A stretch of DNA of 9,576 nt from an archaeon (GCA_016550395.1 JABXGY010000252.1:1-9576); one strand, 5' to 3'. Numbered from the stretch's first letter, positions 1-5,972 are shown. Program-made: numbers and translations. The notes: generated by a model not told the origin, from the sequence alone.

Positions 1-2
1 AA

Positions 3-572
3 GAACAGCAAGATCCGCTACGGCTACGTCGCCGGTTTGTACTCATCATTTATACTCCGCTTAAAACAGAATTACAACGCAAACACTTCTCCAGAGCCAT
101 AGAACGGACACCAATTATTAGAATACGCCCAGGACTGCTCTTAGCTCCACAAATCCCAAGCTCACGGTATCGCACATTTGAACAAGTTCTCCAACGACCT
201 AGTAGGTTCATCTCCAAACTCATTGACCTGGGTTCACGCGTTTGGTACGTCCCTCGAATTGAGCTCTTTCATCCAAGGGCTTCTGAGATAATTAACAACC
301 TCGTTCAAGGAACCATTGAACAACGGGTTAAGCGTATTATACACACTTGTGCTAAACTCTATAGAGATTTAAAAGAATCCCCTGAATTGAAAAAATCCCT
401 TGTTAATTACCAAACCCGGCTCAATCATATTAGAAGACGCATCAGGTATCTTCGCTGGCAATCACGGTTTTTTAAGCAGGAATTCAGAATCGACCTGCAA
501 ACCAATGTAAATCGAGCGATATCAGCATTTAACCGTGTTCACCGACAATTGAAAAATTGTGACGATTCCTAA
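3..572 (+). CDS. 3' part of a protein, possibly Cas2/PaaX/ChrB-like fold (5' end outside window)
   Basis: The frame is open from the left edge to TAA at 570-572 and gives 189 residues. No good start is visible, so the gene begins upstream of the window; a TTG at 387 is in the same frame and is internal. The visible N-terminal part (RRFVLIIYTPLKTELQRKHF, then PIIRIRPGLLLAPQ) reads as a hydrophobic strand, a helix and a second strand ending in a proline. This resembles the ferredoxin-like Cas2-type core of PaaX and ChrB N-terminal proteins. The second half is basic and helical, with many Arg and Gln residues (RIRYLRWQSRFF about 55 residues before the end), as in the ChrB-type helical tail. The resemblance is by eye only, so the family call is tentative; the coding call is firmer because a 190-codon frame is open throughout. 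It could be a transcription regulator, but no DNA-binding domain is visible in this part. Confidence 0.6.
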   Translation, partial: EQQDPLRLRRRFVLIIYTPLKTELQRKHFSRAIERTPIIRIRPGLLLAPQIPSSRYRTFEQVLQRPSRFISKLIDLGSRVWYVPRIELFHPRASEIINNLVQGTIEQRVKRIIHTCAKLYRDLKESPELKKSLVNYQTRLNHIRRRIRYLRWQSRFFKQEFRIDLQTNVNRAISAFNRVHRQLKNCDDS

Positions 573-698
573 AGAGATAATTAAGCGATATTTTCGGAAA
601 AAAACTTCAATTTACGCTTTTTTCCCACAATAAATGCATAATTCTGGCAATTTTGAAAGAAAGGGTTATAATTACTTGTTGATGGGAATTCAGGGCTG

Positions 699-738
699 AA
701 ATATCGATATTTACTCGATTACTAATTTTCAATTGAAA
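699..738. promoter_or_regulatory. Two adjacent perfect palindromes, candidate operator
   Basis: AAATATCGATATTT (699-712) and TTTCAATTGAAA (727-738) are both perfect palindromes, with centres 27 bases apart. They lie 32-71 bases ahead of the ATG of the lysine-rich peptide gene at 770. A TATA-like stretch (TTGAAACATATACC, about 733-746) overlaps the second palindrome, so a dimeric repressor bound there could block transcription. The palindromes are seen directly; the operator role is inferred. AT-rich short palindromes also arise by chance, but the first has a near-identical partner at 3328-3341. Confidence 0.4.
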
Positions 739-769
739 CATATACCTGCGCTAGTACACGGTGATTTTC

Positions 770-844
770 ATGGCTAAGAAAAAGTCAGGAAAGAAGAGTA
801 AGGGCAAGACTACGACCAGCAAAGAGAAGAAAGCAAAGAAGTAA
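770..844 (+). CDS. Lysine-rich 24-residue microprotein
   Basis: ATG at 770 opens 24 codons (MAKKKSGKKSKGK, then a Thr/Ser patch, then a Lys-rich end) to TAA at 842-844. Twelve of 24 residues are lysine and there is one Glu, so the net charge is about +11. A GGTGA ribosome-binding motif at 760-764 lies five bases ahead of ATG. A TATA-like stretch about 28 bases upstream would instead allow a leaderless transcript starting near the ATG. Composition suggests binding of nucleic acid or of an acidic partner, as with small ribosome- or chromatin-associated peptides, but no family is recognised. The next same-strand reading frame (985) encodes a very acidic peptide. It is too short for statistical coding evidence; the call rests on the start signal and on the coherent composition. 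Confidence 0.5.
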   Translation: MAKKKSGKKSKGKTTTSKEKKAKK

Positions 845-896
845 AGTTTGCTGACCGCAGTAATGTCTCTCTATCATCAGCCATTATATCTCAGTT

Positions 897-921
897 CCAG
901 AAAAATCCATAGGTTTTCTGG
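897..921. repeat. Inverted repeat (hairpin) between two microprotein genes
   Basis: CCAGAAAA (897-904) and TTTTCTGG (914-921) are perfect complementary arms around a nine-base loop. Inside the loop, CC (907-908) can pair with GG (912-913). There is no T-run directly after it, so it is not a classical intrinsic terminator. It could shape the RNA between the basic and the acidic peptide genes or mark a protein site. Confidence 0.45.
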
Positions 922-947
922 ACGGAGTGTAGGTGGCCTTAGGCTTG

Positions 948-968
948 TCGAAAATCCACATATAAAAA
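948..968 (+). promoter_or_regulatory. BRE/TATA-like promoter before acidic microprotein
   Basis: TCGAAAATC followed by CATATAAAAA looks like an archaeal BRE plus TATA box. The same TCGAAA start appears in the eL41 promoter. The TATA centre is only about 22 bases before the TTG at 985, which implies a leaderless transcript or a start slightly inside the frame. Confidence 0.4.
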
Positions 969-984
969 TAGGAGTTGAACAATC

Positions 985-1062
985 TTGATCGACTACAGGT
1001 ATCCACCTGAAGACGACGATGAAGAAGAATGGGAAGAAGACGAGGATGAGGAGGACTGGTAA
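985..1062 (+). CDS. Highly acidic 25-residue microprotein
   Basis: TTG at 985 opens 25 codons to TAA at 1060-1062. The peptide starts MIDYRYPPEDDDEEEWEEDE and ends in a Trp; 16 of 25 residues are Asp or Glu and one is Arg. A GGAG at 971-974 sits ten bases ahead of TTG. An in-frame TGA at 976-978 means TTG is the only usual start. A BRE/TATA-like element at 948-968 is so close that it would give a leaderless message and exclude that GGAG, so the GGAG makes sense only on a longer transcript from the 770 gene. Two Trp, two Tyr and a Pro pair argue against simple low-complexity noise. No family is recognised. The charge is opposite to that of the peptide at 770, which suggests, without proof, a partner or a DNA/RNA-mimic role. 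Confidence 0.45.
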   Translation: MIDYRYPPEDDDEEEWEEDEDEEDW

Positions 1063-1074
1063 CAGCCTTCTCCT

Positions 1075-1088
1075 TCTTCTCTTTTTTT
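1075..1088 (+). terminator. Pyrimidine/T-rich archaeal-type terminator
   Basis: Thirteen bases after the acidic peptide stop, a pyrimidine tract ends in seven Ts (1082-1088). Archaeal transcription commonly stops at such T-runs without a hairpin. It also lies just before the end of the convergent gene at 1091. Confidence 0.5.
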
Positions 1089-1090
1089 AA

Positions 1091-1570
1091 TTATTTATAG
1101 CCTAACCAATCTTTGGCGAAAAATAGTCCACCTGGAGCCATCTTTCCATGTGGAGATTGCGAATCATCCTTTAATTGACTATCAAGGATCTTCAAAAACT
1201 GGCCTAATGTGCCTTCATTCAATCGAATTGTTACCGCTTTGTTTTTGATCTCATATTGGGTATCATCTGCAACACCTGGTTCCATTCGAATTACCAGCCA
1301 AATTAACCACTCTAACTCAGTCTGATGTTCTTGCGCGTATCGGACTACATCAATATCCTCTGGCGGATTACAGAGAAATTTCCGTGTGCTCTTACCATAA
1401 GCCCGGAAATCAGCTAGCATAGATTCCAGAGCTTCATATATAGCTGTCAAAGCAGCATCGGATCCCATCACCAACACCTCAGGTCGCGACTGTTTCTTTG
1501 GCTTGTATCGTATTTGCCATATGTAAAACTCTAGATCCGTAAACACCTCTTGCGGGGCTTGGCTTGGCAA
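1091..1570 (-). CDS. Hypothetical protein, 159 residues, family not recognised
   Basis: It starts at TTG 1570 on the minus strand, with a strong GGAGGA ribosome-binding site at 1577-1582 and six bases of spacing. The ATG inside that site is in another frame. The product is soluble: no signal peptide and no membrane segment. After a short N-terminal strand-like part (EFYIWQIRYKPKKQ) comes a helix (ALTAIYEALESMLADF), then KFLCNPPEDIDVVRYAQEH, an aromatic-acidic run (ELEWLIWLVIR), a strand-like TQYEIKNKAVTIRLN, and a terminal helix (GQFLKILDSQL). This alpha/beta pattern and the CNPPEDID segment look like a compact single domain, but I cannot name it. It lies 38 bases after the stop of the membrane-protein gene at 1609 on the same strand, so the two are probably translated from one message. 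Confidence 0.8.
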   Translation of the reverse strand: MPSQAPQEVFTDLEFYIWQIRYKPKKQSRPEVLVMGSDAALTAIYEALESMLADFRAYGKSTRKFLCNPPEDIDVVRYAQEHQTELEWLIWLVIRMEPGVADDTQYEIKNKAVTIRLNEGTLGQFLKILDSQLKDDSQSPHGKMAPGGLFFAKDWLGYK

Positions 1571-1576
1571 TTAGGG

Positions 1577-1582
1577 TCCTCC
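1577..1582 (-). promoter_or_regulatory. Ribosome-binding site deciding TTG 1570
   Basis: GGAGGA on the minus strand is six bases from the TTG. It is the main reason for choosing this non-ATG start over in-frame alternatives further in. Confidence 0.7.
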
Positions 1583-1608
1583 ATAGAATTGGTCTCAGAC
1601 ACCAAATA

Positions 1609-2028
1609 TTAGGGTAACGGAGAAAGCCACAAAATGTTGTAAACTCCTCCTAACAATGAACCCATAATAAACGCAATCAAGAGGACGGGATACACCAAAA
1701 TTGTTCCAACCAGACTTATAAGGAGTGCTTCACGGGGTTTTAACCGTAATAAGAGTGTGAAGAGAAGAAAATCTATCAAAAAGATTATCAAATGCATTAA
1801 GAACATTGCTAAAAAAACCTGAGTGCTCATAGCATACGAGAGGGCGATATACGCGGGCATATAGATGACGGTTGTGAGTGATGTAACAATTAGGATTCGT
1901 ACGTAACGGAATCGAATTCTTGACCATTGAAGATGACGCACTATAAACCAGATAATTGTAGCCAAGGGTATTCCCGAAAAAATAATTGTGTTAATGGTGA
2001 CACCCACGTAAAAGGCTAATAAACCCAA
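1609..2028 (-). CDS. Four-helix integral membrane protein, function unknown
   Basis: The frame is open from TTG 2061, but that codon has no ribosome-binding site. TTG 2028 has GGAGG at 2036-2040 with seven bases of spacing, so I use it (139 residues; 150 from 2061). A TATA-like AATGAAATATATC around 2063-2075 would also put the transcript start after 2061. The protein is almost entirely hydrophobic, with about four membrane helices: GLLAFYVGVTINTIIFSGI, a second around ILIVTSLTTVIYMPAYIAL, a third FLAMFLMHLIIFLIDFLLF, and a C-terminal ISLVGTILVYPVLLIAFIMG. Basic loops (RHLQWSRIRFRYVR and RLKPRE) suggest those sides face the cytoplasm. No transporter or enzyme motif is seen. The 159-residue gene follows closely downstream; the DUF362 gene lies about 100 bases upstream on the same strand. 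Confidence 0.72.
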   Translation of the reverse strand: MGLLAFYVGVTINTIIFSGIPLATIIWFIVRHLQWSRIRFRYVRILIVTSLTTVIYMPAYIALSYAMSTQVFLAMFLMHLIIFLIDFLLFTLLLRLKPREALLISLVGTILVYPVLLIAFIMGSLLGGVYNILWLSPLP

Positions 2029-2035
2029 AACAAAA

Positions 2036-2040
2036 CCTCC
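2036..2040 (-). promoter_or_regulatory. Ribosome-binding site favouring TTG 2028
   Basis: GGAGG on the minus strand lies seven bases from TTG 2028 and inside the longer reading frame that starts at 2061. It argues that the N-terminal 11 residues of the longer version are not translated. Confidence 0.55.
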
Positions 2041-2130
2041 CCAGCTCCTTATATTATTCAAAGATATATTTCATTGGGTTAACAACCAGGTCCAAAATAA
2101 GCGATGTTGAAAGTATTTTTAACTTAGAGA

Positions 2131-2991
2131 TTAAACCAGTGCATCAGAATCCAATTCTCTAGGCGCTCTAAACTGGATCTTCACTGACTCAAGTGGTTCT
2201 CCTAGAATTATGGGATTCAAGGAACCCTGATCAGATTTACTCGCTTCAACCACATGCCGGATTCTTTCGGGATCAAAACCCATCATTCTTACCATCGTCG
2301 CATCTACCGAAGCAGGTTTATGACCGATAATGACGGTGTCAAGCTGCCGAGTTTTCGGACCATTCCACCCCTCAATCCCCATACGAGCATCAACAATACA
2401 AAGATTTGGTGGAAAAAGCTGTACTAAATCTAGAATGACTTCGTTGATATTCGAATGATAGAAGCTCTGATCTTTGCGTGGAAGAAATCCGAAAAGGTTC
2501 TTCAATACACCCGTAATAAACGTGAGGTAATGGGTTTTTGCCACAGCAACGGAAATTACATAACCAGGGTTTATGAGAACATCTGGAAGTTCCGGGTTTG
2601 TGAAGTATTTCCCCTCAAATGGAATATGAACTGTTTCACATTCACTGAGATTCACACAAGAAACATCATAATCCTGTTTCTGTAATTTATTAGCTAGTTT
2701 AGTGTATCCGAATTTGTCAAAGGCTTCAAAGGCCCATTTACTCTGACTATCAGATTCAACAATCTTGATGGATAGGTTGGGGTCTTCCCTAAGAAGAAGT
2801 GTAACAAGTGACTCGATGGTTGTTATATCCGTCACAGAAAATCCAGTCTTATCTGAGATTGTGCATATGTTGGGTTTTATCATCACAGGTGATCGAAGGC
2901 TTCCAAATCCTCCAATTAATTGCAGACCTTTACTTAATGTGGTCTCCATTTCGTGAGTAACTTTCACCACAGCAACAGAATCCATGACCAA
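2131..2991 (-). CDS. DUF362 domain-containing protein
   Basis: The whole protein (286 residues from TTG 2991; 284 from ATG 2985) matches the DUF362 pattern. Near the N-terminus is VMIKPNICT, then a TTIESLV helix, an EFD-like stretch AFDKFGYTKLA and VINPGYVISVAVAKTHYLT. Next come LKNLFGFLP, CIVDARMGIEGWNGP, and SVDATMVRMMGFDPERI near the C-terminus. The KTH, LKNLFG, EG..GP and VDA....MGFDP landmarks are the most telling. Many family members carry a C-terminal ferredoxin domain with two CX2CX2CX3C clusters; none is present here, so this is the short form. The biochemical role of the family is not settled; it is often a cytoplasmic, iron-sulfur-linked protein. AAGGA lies about six bases before TTG 2991 and supports the longer start, though ATG 2985 remains possible. 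It may head the minus-strand group down to 1091. Confidence 0.9.
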   Translation of the reverse strand: MVMDSVAVVKVTHEMETTLSKGLQLIGGFGSLRSPVMIKPNICTISDKTGFSVTDITTIESLVTLLLREDPNLSIKIVESDSQSKWAFEAFDKFGYTKLANKLQKQDYDVSCVNLSECETVHIPFEGKYFTNPELPDVLINPGYVISVAVAKTHYLTFITGVLKNLFGFLPRKDQSFYHSNINEVILDLVQLFPPNLCIVDARMGIEGWNGPKTRQLDTVIIGHKPASVDATMVRMMGFDPERIRHVVEASKSDQGSLNPIILGEPLESVKIQFRAPRELDSDALV

Positions 2992-3192
2992 TCAATGTCC
3001 TTAACTCTCTTAATGATTAGGGAAGTGGCGAGTACTGAATCTGTCTGAGAATATCCCTAAAGACGAAAGTGACCAGGAAATCCTAGGAACAGAAGCGCAT
3101 AGCAGACAATTGTTGATAATCAAATGACCTCCAACTAAATTATCAAATCTTCATTTACTAATGGGGAAGAATCACTTTAAACTGCTTACAGT

Positions 3193-3206
3193 CGAAACTT
3201 TTAACA
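3193..3206 (+). promoter_or_regulatory. BRE/TATA promoter of eL41
   Basis: CGAAACTTTTAACA has an A-rich BRE followed by a TATA-like TTTTAA. The predicted transcript start about 26 bases on (near 3227) leaves a leader of about 33 bases that holds the GGTGA ribosome-binding site. Confidence 0.55.
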
Positions 3207-3259
3207 ACCCACGAGAATAGGATACTACCCACAATCTGCGACGTTGGTGAAAAAAAGCA

Positions 3260-3328
3260 ATGCGTAAAAAGTGGAAGAAGAAACGCGCCCGAAAAATGCG
3301 GCGTAAACGTCGCCGATCCCGAAAATAA
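3260..3328 (+). CDS. rpl41e: Large-subunit ribosomal protein eL41 (22 residues)
   Basis: ATG 3260 opens 22 codons beginning MRKKWKKKRARKMRRKRRR and ending RK, then TAA at 3326-3328. This matches the eL41 pattern: MR-x-KW-x-KKR-x-R followed by an RKRR cluster, with one Trp at position 5 and almost no other residue types. Human eL41 is 25 residues with the same layout. In eukaryotic ribosomes eL41 is a single arginine-rich helix at the interface of the two subunits (bridge eB14); it is shared by archaea and eukaryotes and absent from bacteria. GGTGA at 3246-3250, nine bases ahead of ATG, and a BRE/TATA element at 3193-3206 show a free-standing transcription unit. It is divergent from the DUF362 gene. 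Such genes are usually skipped by gene callers because of their length. Confidence 0.92.
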   Translation: MRKKWKKKRARKMRRKRRRSRK

Positions 3329-3341
3329 AATATGCATATTT
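3328..3341. repeat. 14-bp perfect palindrome at the eL41 stop
   Basis: AAATATGCATATTT starts on the last base of the eL41 stop codon. It is followed by a T-rich stretch (TCTTGTTTTGG), so it could act as a weak terminator hairpin. It equals the palindrome at 699-712 except for the two central bases (GC against CG), which would also fit a shared protein-binding site. Confidence 0.45.
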
Positions 3342-3392
3342 CTTGTTTTGGATTGAGATTTACATACAGGTTTCTAATGGGTGTATTGTTGC

Positions 3393-3408
3393 GGGAAACC
3401 TTAATAGG
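3393..3408 (+). promoter_or_regulatory. BRE/TATA promoter of the 3462-5963 unit
   Basis: GGGAAACCTTAATAGG has a BRE-like GGGAAA and TATA-like CTTAATAG. The expected start near 3430 gives a leader of about 30 bases before ATG 3462. No other promoter is visible in the 130-base gap after eL41. Confidence 0.5.
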
Positions 3409-3461
3409 CGTGAATTTTGAGAGACAAAATAACCAAACAGTCTACTCAGGAATGAGACATT

Positions 3462-4094
3462 ATGGGACGGAAATTAATTGGACTTACTGTAGGCTTTTTC
3501 CTTAGCATGGCAATGGCGTACTTCCTCTTTCCAGTGTCATATAATCAAATTATTTACTGGCTTGCTCCATATCTCGGGCACTGGTTACGCTTCTTCTTCA
3601 TGTACCTGTTCCTTATCTTTGGTCACCCACTCAGTTACCCAACAGTACTAGTTGCTTGGGTGGTAATTGGTGTGGTATCAGGTCTTTTTGTCCGAAGTAT
3701 CTGGGGCGCAATTCCCGTCGTGATATTCATTTTCGGATTCACATTCCTAATGATGATCTTCGGGTTAGTCGCCGTCTTTTTACCACTTATCCTCACAGGA
3801 GCAATTGGATCCATCGATTTCATGGCGATCTTAGCAAACATCCCACCGGGTGTCTCGTTGTTTGATATCATCACTGCTCCAGTAATCGGACCAATCATCA
3901 ACGCAATTATCGGAGGAATTGGAGATATCACAGGTGGTGGTGGAGCTGTTGATCCCTCGATAATTCTTGGAGTCTTACAGAACATGATTGTCACAACAAT
4001 CATCTTACCCCTCGTACTCAATTTCATCATTCTCCTGGTAGCTGCAATTATTGGAGGTATTATTGGTCGTGCAATCTTTCCAGTGCGTGACTAA
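3462..4094 (+). CDS. Multi-pass membrane protein, function unknown (210 residues)
   Basis: ATG 3462 follows a weak AGGAATGAG-type leader. The protein is nearly all hydrophobic, with roughly five or six membrane helices: residues about 5-24 (LIGLTVGFFLSMAMAYFLF), 44-55 (FFFMYLFLIFG), 60-78 (PTVLVAWVVIGVVSGLFV), 82-115 (two packed helices), and two near the C-terminus (NMIVTTIILPLVLNFIILLV and AAIIGGIIGRAIF). A glycine-rich stretch (IGGIGDITGGGGAVD, near residue 150-165) lies between them. No transport, channel or enzyme signature is seen. It ends PVRD and is followed after 21 bases by the 615-residue surface protein, whose own ribosome-binding site lies in the gap. The two are therefore almost certainly co-transcribed and may form a membrane complex. 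The name of the family is unknown to me. Confidence 0.85.
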   Translation: MGRKLIGLTVGFFLSMAMAYFLFPVSYNQIIYWLAPYLGHWLRFFFMYLFLIFGHPLSYPTVLVAWVVIGVVSGLFVRSIWGAIPVVIFIFGFTFLMMIFGLVAVFLPLILTGAIGSIDFMAILANIPPGVSLFDIITAPVIGPIINAIIGGIGDITGGGGAVDPSIILGVLQNMIVTTIILPLVLNFIILLVAAIIGGIIGRAIFPVRD

Positions 4095-4101
4095 ATTATT
4101 C

Positions 4102-4106
4102 GGAGG
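4102..4106 (+). promoter_or_regulatory. Ribosome-binding site of the 615-residue protein
   Basis: GGAGG lies nine bases before ATG 4116, inside the 21-base gap between the two co-oriented genes. Confidence 0.65.
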
Positions 4107-4115
4107 CAAATCAAA

Positions 4116-5963
4116 ATGAAACAAAGATATTATCAATCCTCAACTCCACTGATCCGCTCAAATAAATTCACCCTCCTTGTCGCCACCATGAGCGTACTTC
4201 TGTTACTCACCAGTTTTCTGCCCTTTTTCTATCAGGGAACACATTCCATCTATTCACCAATTGAAATCGTGTCTTTTCAAGATGGTATCAAACATTCTAT
4301 GTATCATACTGCCTCATTGCAGAACTTCACGATGGAAGGAAATGTTGACCTCACCGCTTTTGTTGTGGGTCCTGATGGCTCCATGACTGGTACTTTTGTA
4401 GCGGCAGGAGATGTCGGCGCTTTCAATACCGCCGCTCCACATTATGCTGAATGTCTTCTTGCGCTGAGCATTTTCAGATGGGGTGACTATCTGGATGTCC
4501 TCACTGGGCTTATGCAGGTGATAACCAACGACACCTCAGGGAGCTCTGAACTAGATGCTATGATGGGCATATTAGATCTATTACCTCCCAATGCCATCCT
4601 CATGGTCTTCATGGGTGGTAGCTCTGCTGAAATCCAAATCTGGGGCGATGCCATACACCAGGACTTCGAAAATGTCTTAGGTATACAATTCGCGCGTATC
4701 TTCGGGATTACCATTCCTATCCCGAACATGACAGTTGGAATTGAAGCTTATGGTTATTTCGGTGAAATAGGAAGCCCTGATCCTGTTGAGATCCAAGGAC
4801 GTGACAAATTCCAAGGTTATATGTTAAATCTTGGAACTTCTCGGCGTGGTGGCACCGAACTAATAACTCCTACACTTGCAAATGATTCCATTGGGGGAGT
4901 CGGTATTGCCGGGTTCCTCAACATTGGTGTATTAGGTGGATCACCTAGTCCCATGAAGAGTACCATGCAGACACCAGAAAGCATCACCATGGCAGCATGG
5001 GCAAGTCGACATGAAGACAAATTCTTCGGTAGCGAAGAACAGACATTCAACGTCAATGAATTTGTTGATCGGACTGGTACTTTCAGCATGGGTACACTCG
5101 ATGGCTTTGAATTTACTATGCTTTTCCCATCCGATGTAAACATCACCTCTTATACGCCAACGGACATGTACAACAGTTCCTCCCCAGAAGGTGTTATGGT
5201 TATCCGCACCACAGGACATTGGGAAAACGATACAACAGACATTCCTAATATCGTAGTTAATTTCGAAGGCGACTTTCCACCGGGACTGTCTATCCGAAAA
5301 ACCATCACACCATTAATTCCAGTTGGGGGGATCGCAACTGTTACTATTCAGGTAACAAACATCGATCCCACAGAAACTGTTTATGAAATAAACGTCGATG
5401 ACTCACATGCTTGGGATGCATATCTGAATCTACCTCACAGCGATGTAGCAATAACTGGAAGTACAGCAGGCTATTGGGCGAGTATCGCTCCCGGGAACAC
5501 AGAAACATTCAGCTACCAGATTTCCATTACTGGCGAAGGTGGCTATGTTGCCCAACGGGCCAATGTGACCTATGAAGACGATACAGCTCGTGTCTGGGAA
5601 AAAACAAGTAATAAGGTCTACCTCACTGTAACATACACCAGTCTCCTCGAATTCCTCTTGATTCTTCTTCAAGATATACCTTGGTCTCTTCCAGTACTCC
5701 TCATCGTCGTTCTCATGGCTATCTACGCAATCATCTGGCTCATCAAACTGCTTCTAGGAGTTTTCAGAAAACGTCCAGCTGCACCACCTACAAAAACAGG
5801 TCCCCCTCCAGACATAACACCAGAAGAAGTCCCACCCCCACCAGATGAATACGAACCACCAGCCAAACCTTATCCCGAAACGACCTGCATCAATTGTGGA
5901 GCACCAGTACCGCCTGGCGTCAGCTTCTGCCCAGCCTGTGGGGCCCAAGTAGCTGAAGATTAA
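4116..5963 (+). CDS. Surface protein with two membrane anchors and cytosolic zinc ribbon (615 residues)
   Basis: Residues about 17-37 form an uncleaved-looking signal anchor (FTLLVATMSVLLLLTSFLPF). Residues about 40-505 would be outside the cell; they carry eight N-X-S/T sites. The first part (about 70-300) has alternating strands and hydrophobic helices (LDAMMGILDLLPPNAILMVF) and is not recognised. Residues about 388-505 resemble the beta-sandwich domains of CARDB/DUF11-like surface proteins (VTIQVTNIDPTETVYEINV, APGNTETFSYQI). A second membrane helix at about 524-547 is followed by a basic RKRP stop-transfer, a Pro-rich linker, and a zinc ribbon C591-X2-C594-X10-C605-X2-C608 close to the end. 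The inside-out-inside topology is self-consistent and places the zinc ribbon in the cytoplasm. It is translated from the same message as the multi-pass protein at 3462. A sensor or assembly role is possible; none is shown. Confidence 0.88.
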   Translation: MKQRYYQSSTPLIRSNKFTLLVATMSVLLLLTSFLPFFYQGTHSIYSPIEIVSFQDGIKHSMYHTASLQNFTMEGNVDLTAFVVGPDGSMTGTFVAAGDVGAFNTAAPHYAECLLALSIFRWGDYLDVLTGLMQVITNDTSGSSELDAMMGILDLLPPNAILMVFMGGSSAEIQIWGDAIHQDFENVLGIQFARIFGITIPIPNMTVGIEAYGYFGEIGSPDPVEIQGRDKFQGYMLNLGTSRRGGTELITPTLANDSIGGVGIAGFLNIGVLGGSPSPMKSTMQTPESITMAAWASRHEDKFFGSEEQTFNVNEFVDRTGTFSMGTLDGFEFTMLFPSDVNITSYTPTDMYNSSSPEGVMVIRTTGHWENDTTDIPNIVVNFEGDFPPGLSIRKTITPLIPVGGIATVTIQVTNIDPTETVYEINVDDSHAWDAYLNLPHSDVAITGSTAGYWASIAPGNTETFSYQISITGEGGYVAQRANVTYEDDTARVWEKTSNKVYLTVTYTSLLEFLLILLQDIPWSLPVLLIVVLMAIYAIIWLIKLLLGVFRKRPAAPPTKTGPPPDITPEEVPPPPDEYEPPAKPYPETTCINCGAPVPPGVSFCPACGAQVAED

Positions 5964-5972
5964 CCGTGAAAA

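Noticed and set aside
387..572. Separate 61-residue gene starting at TTG 387
   Set aside because: The same frame is open all the way to the left edge without a stop, and the upstream part reads as protein. It is the C-terminal third of the larger partial gene.
3162..3221. 19-codon frame (ATG 3162 to TAG) before eL41
   Set aside because: It runs through the eL41 promoter, has no ribosome-binding site and no coherent composition.
3635..4030. 131-residue minus-strand frame opposite the multi-pass membrane gene
   Set aside because: Its Pro/Thr/Ile-rich translation is the expected shadow of a hydrophobic coding strand; the plus strand has the promoter, membrane helices and a neighbour with a ribosome-binding site.
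4817..5219. Two overlapping minus-strand frames (109 and 92 residues) opposite the surface protein
   Set aside because: They lie wholly within a well-supported gene, have no start signal and show no recognisable domain.
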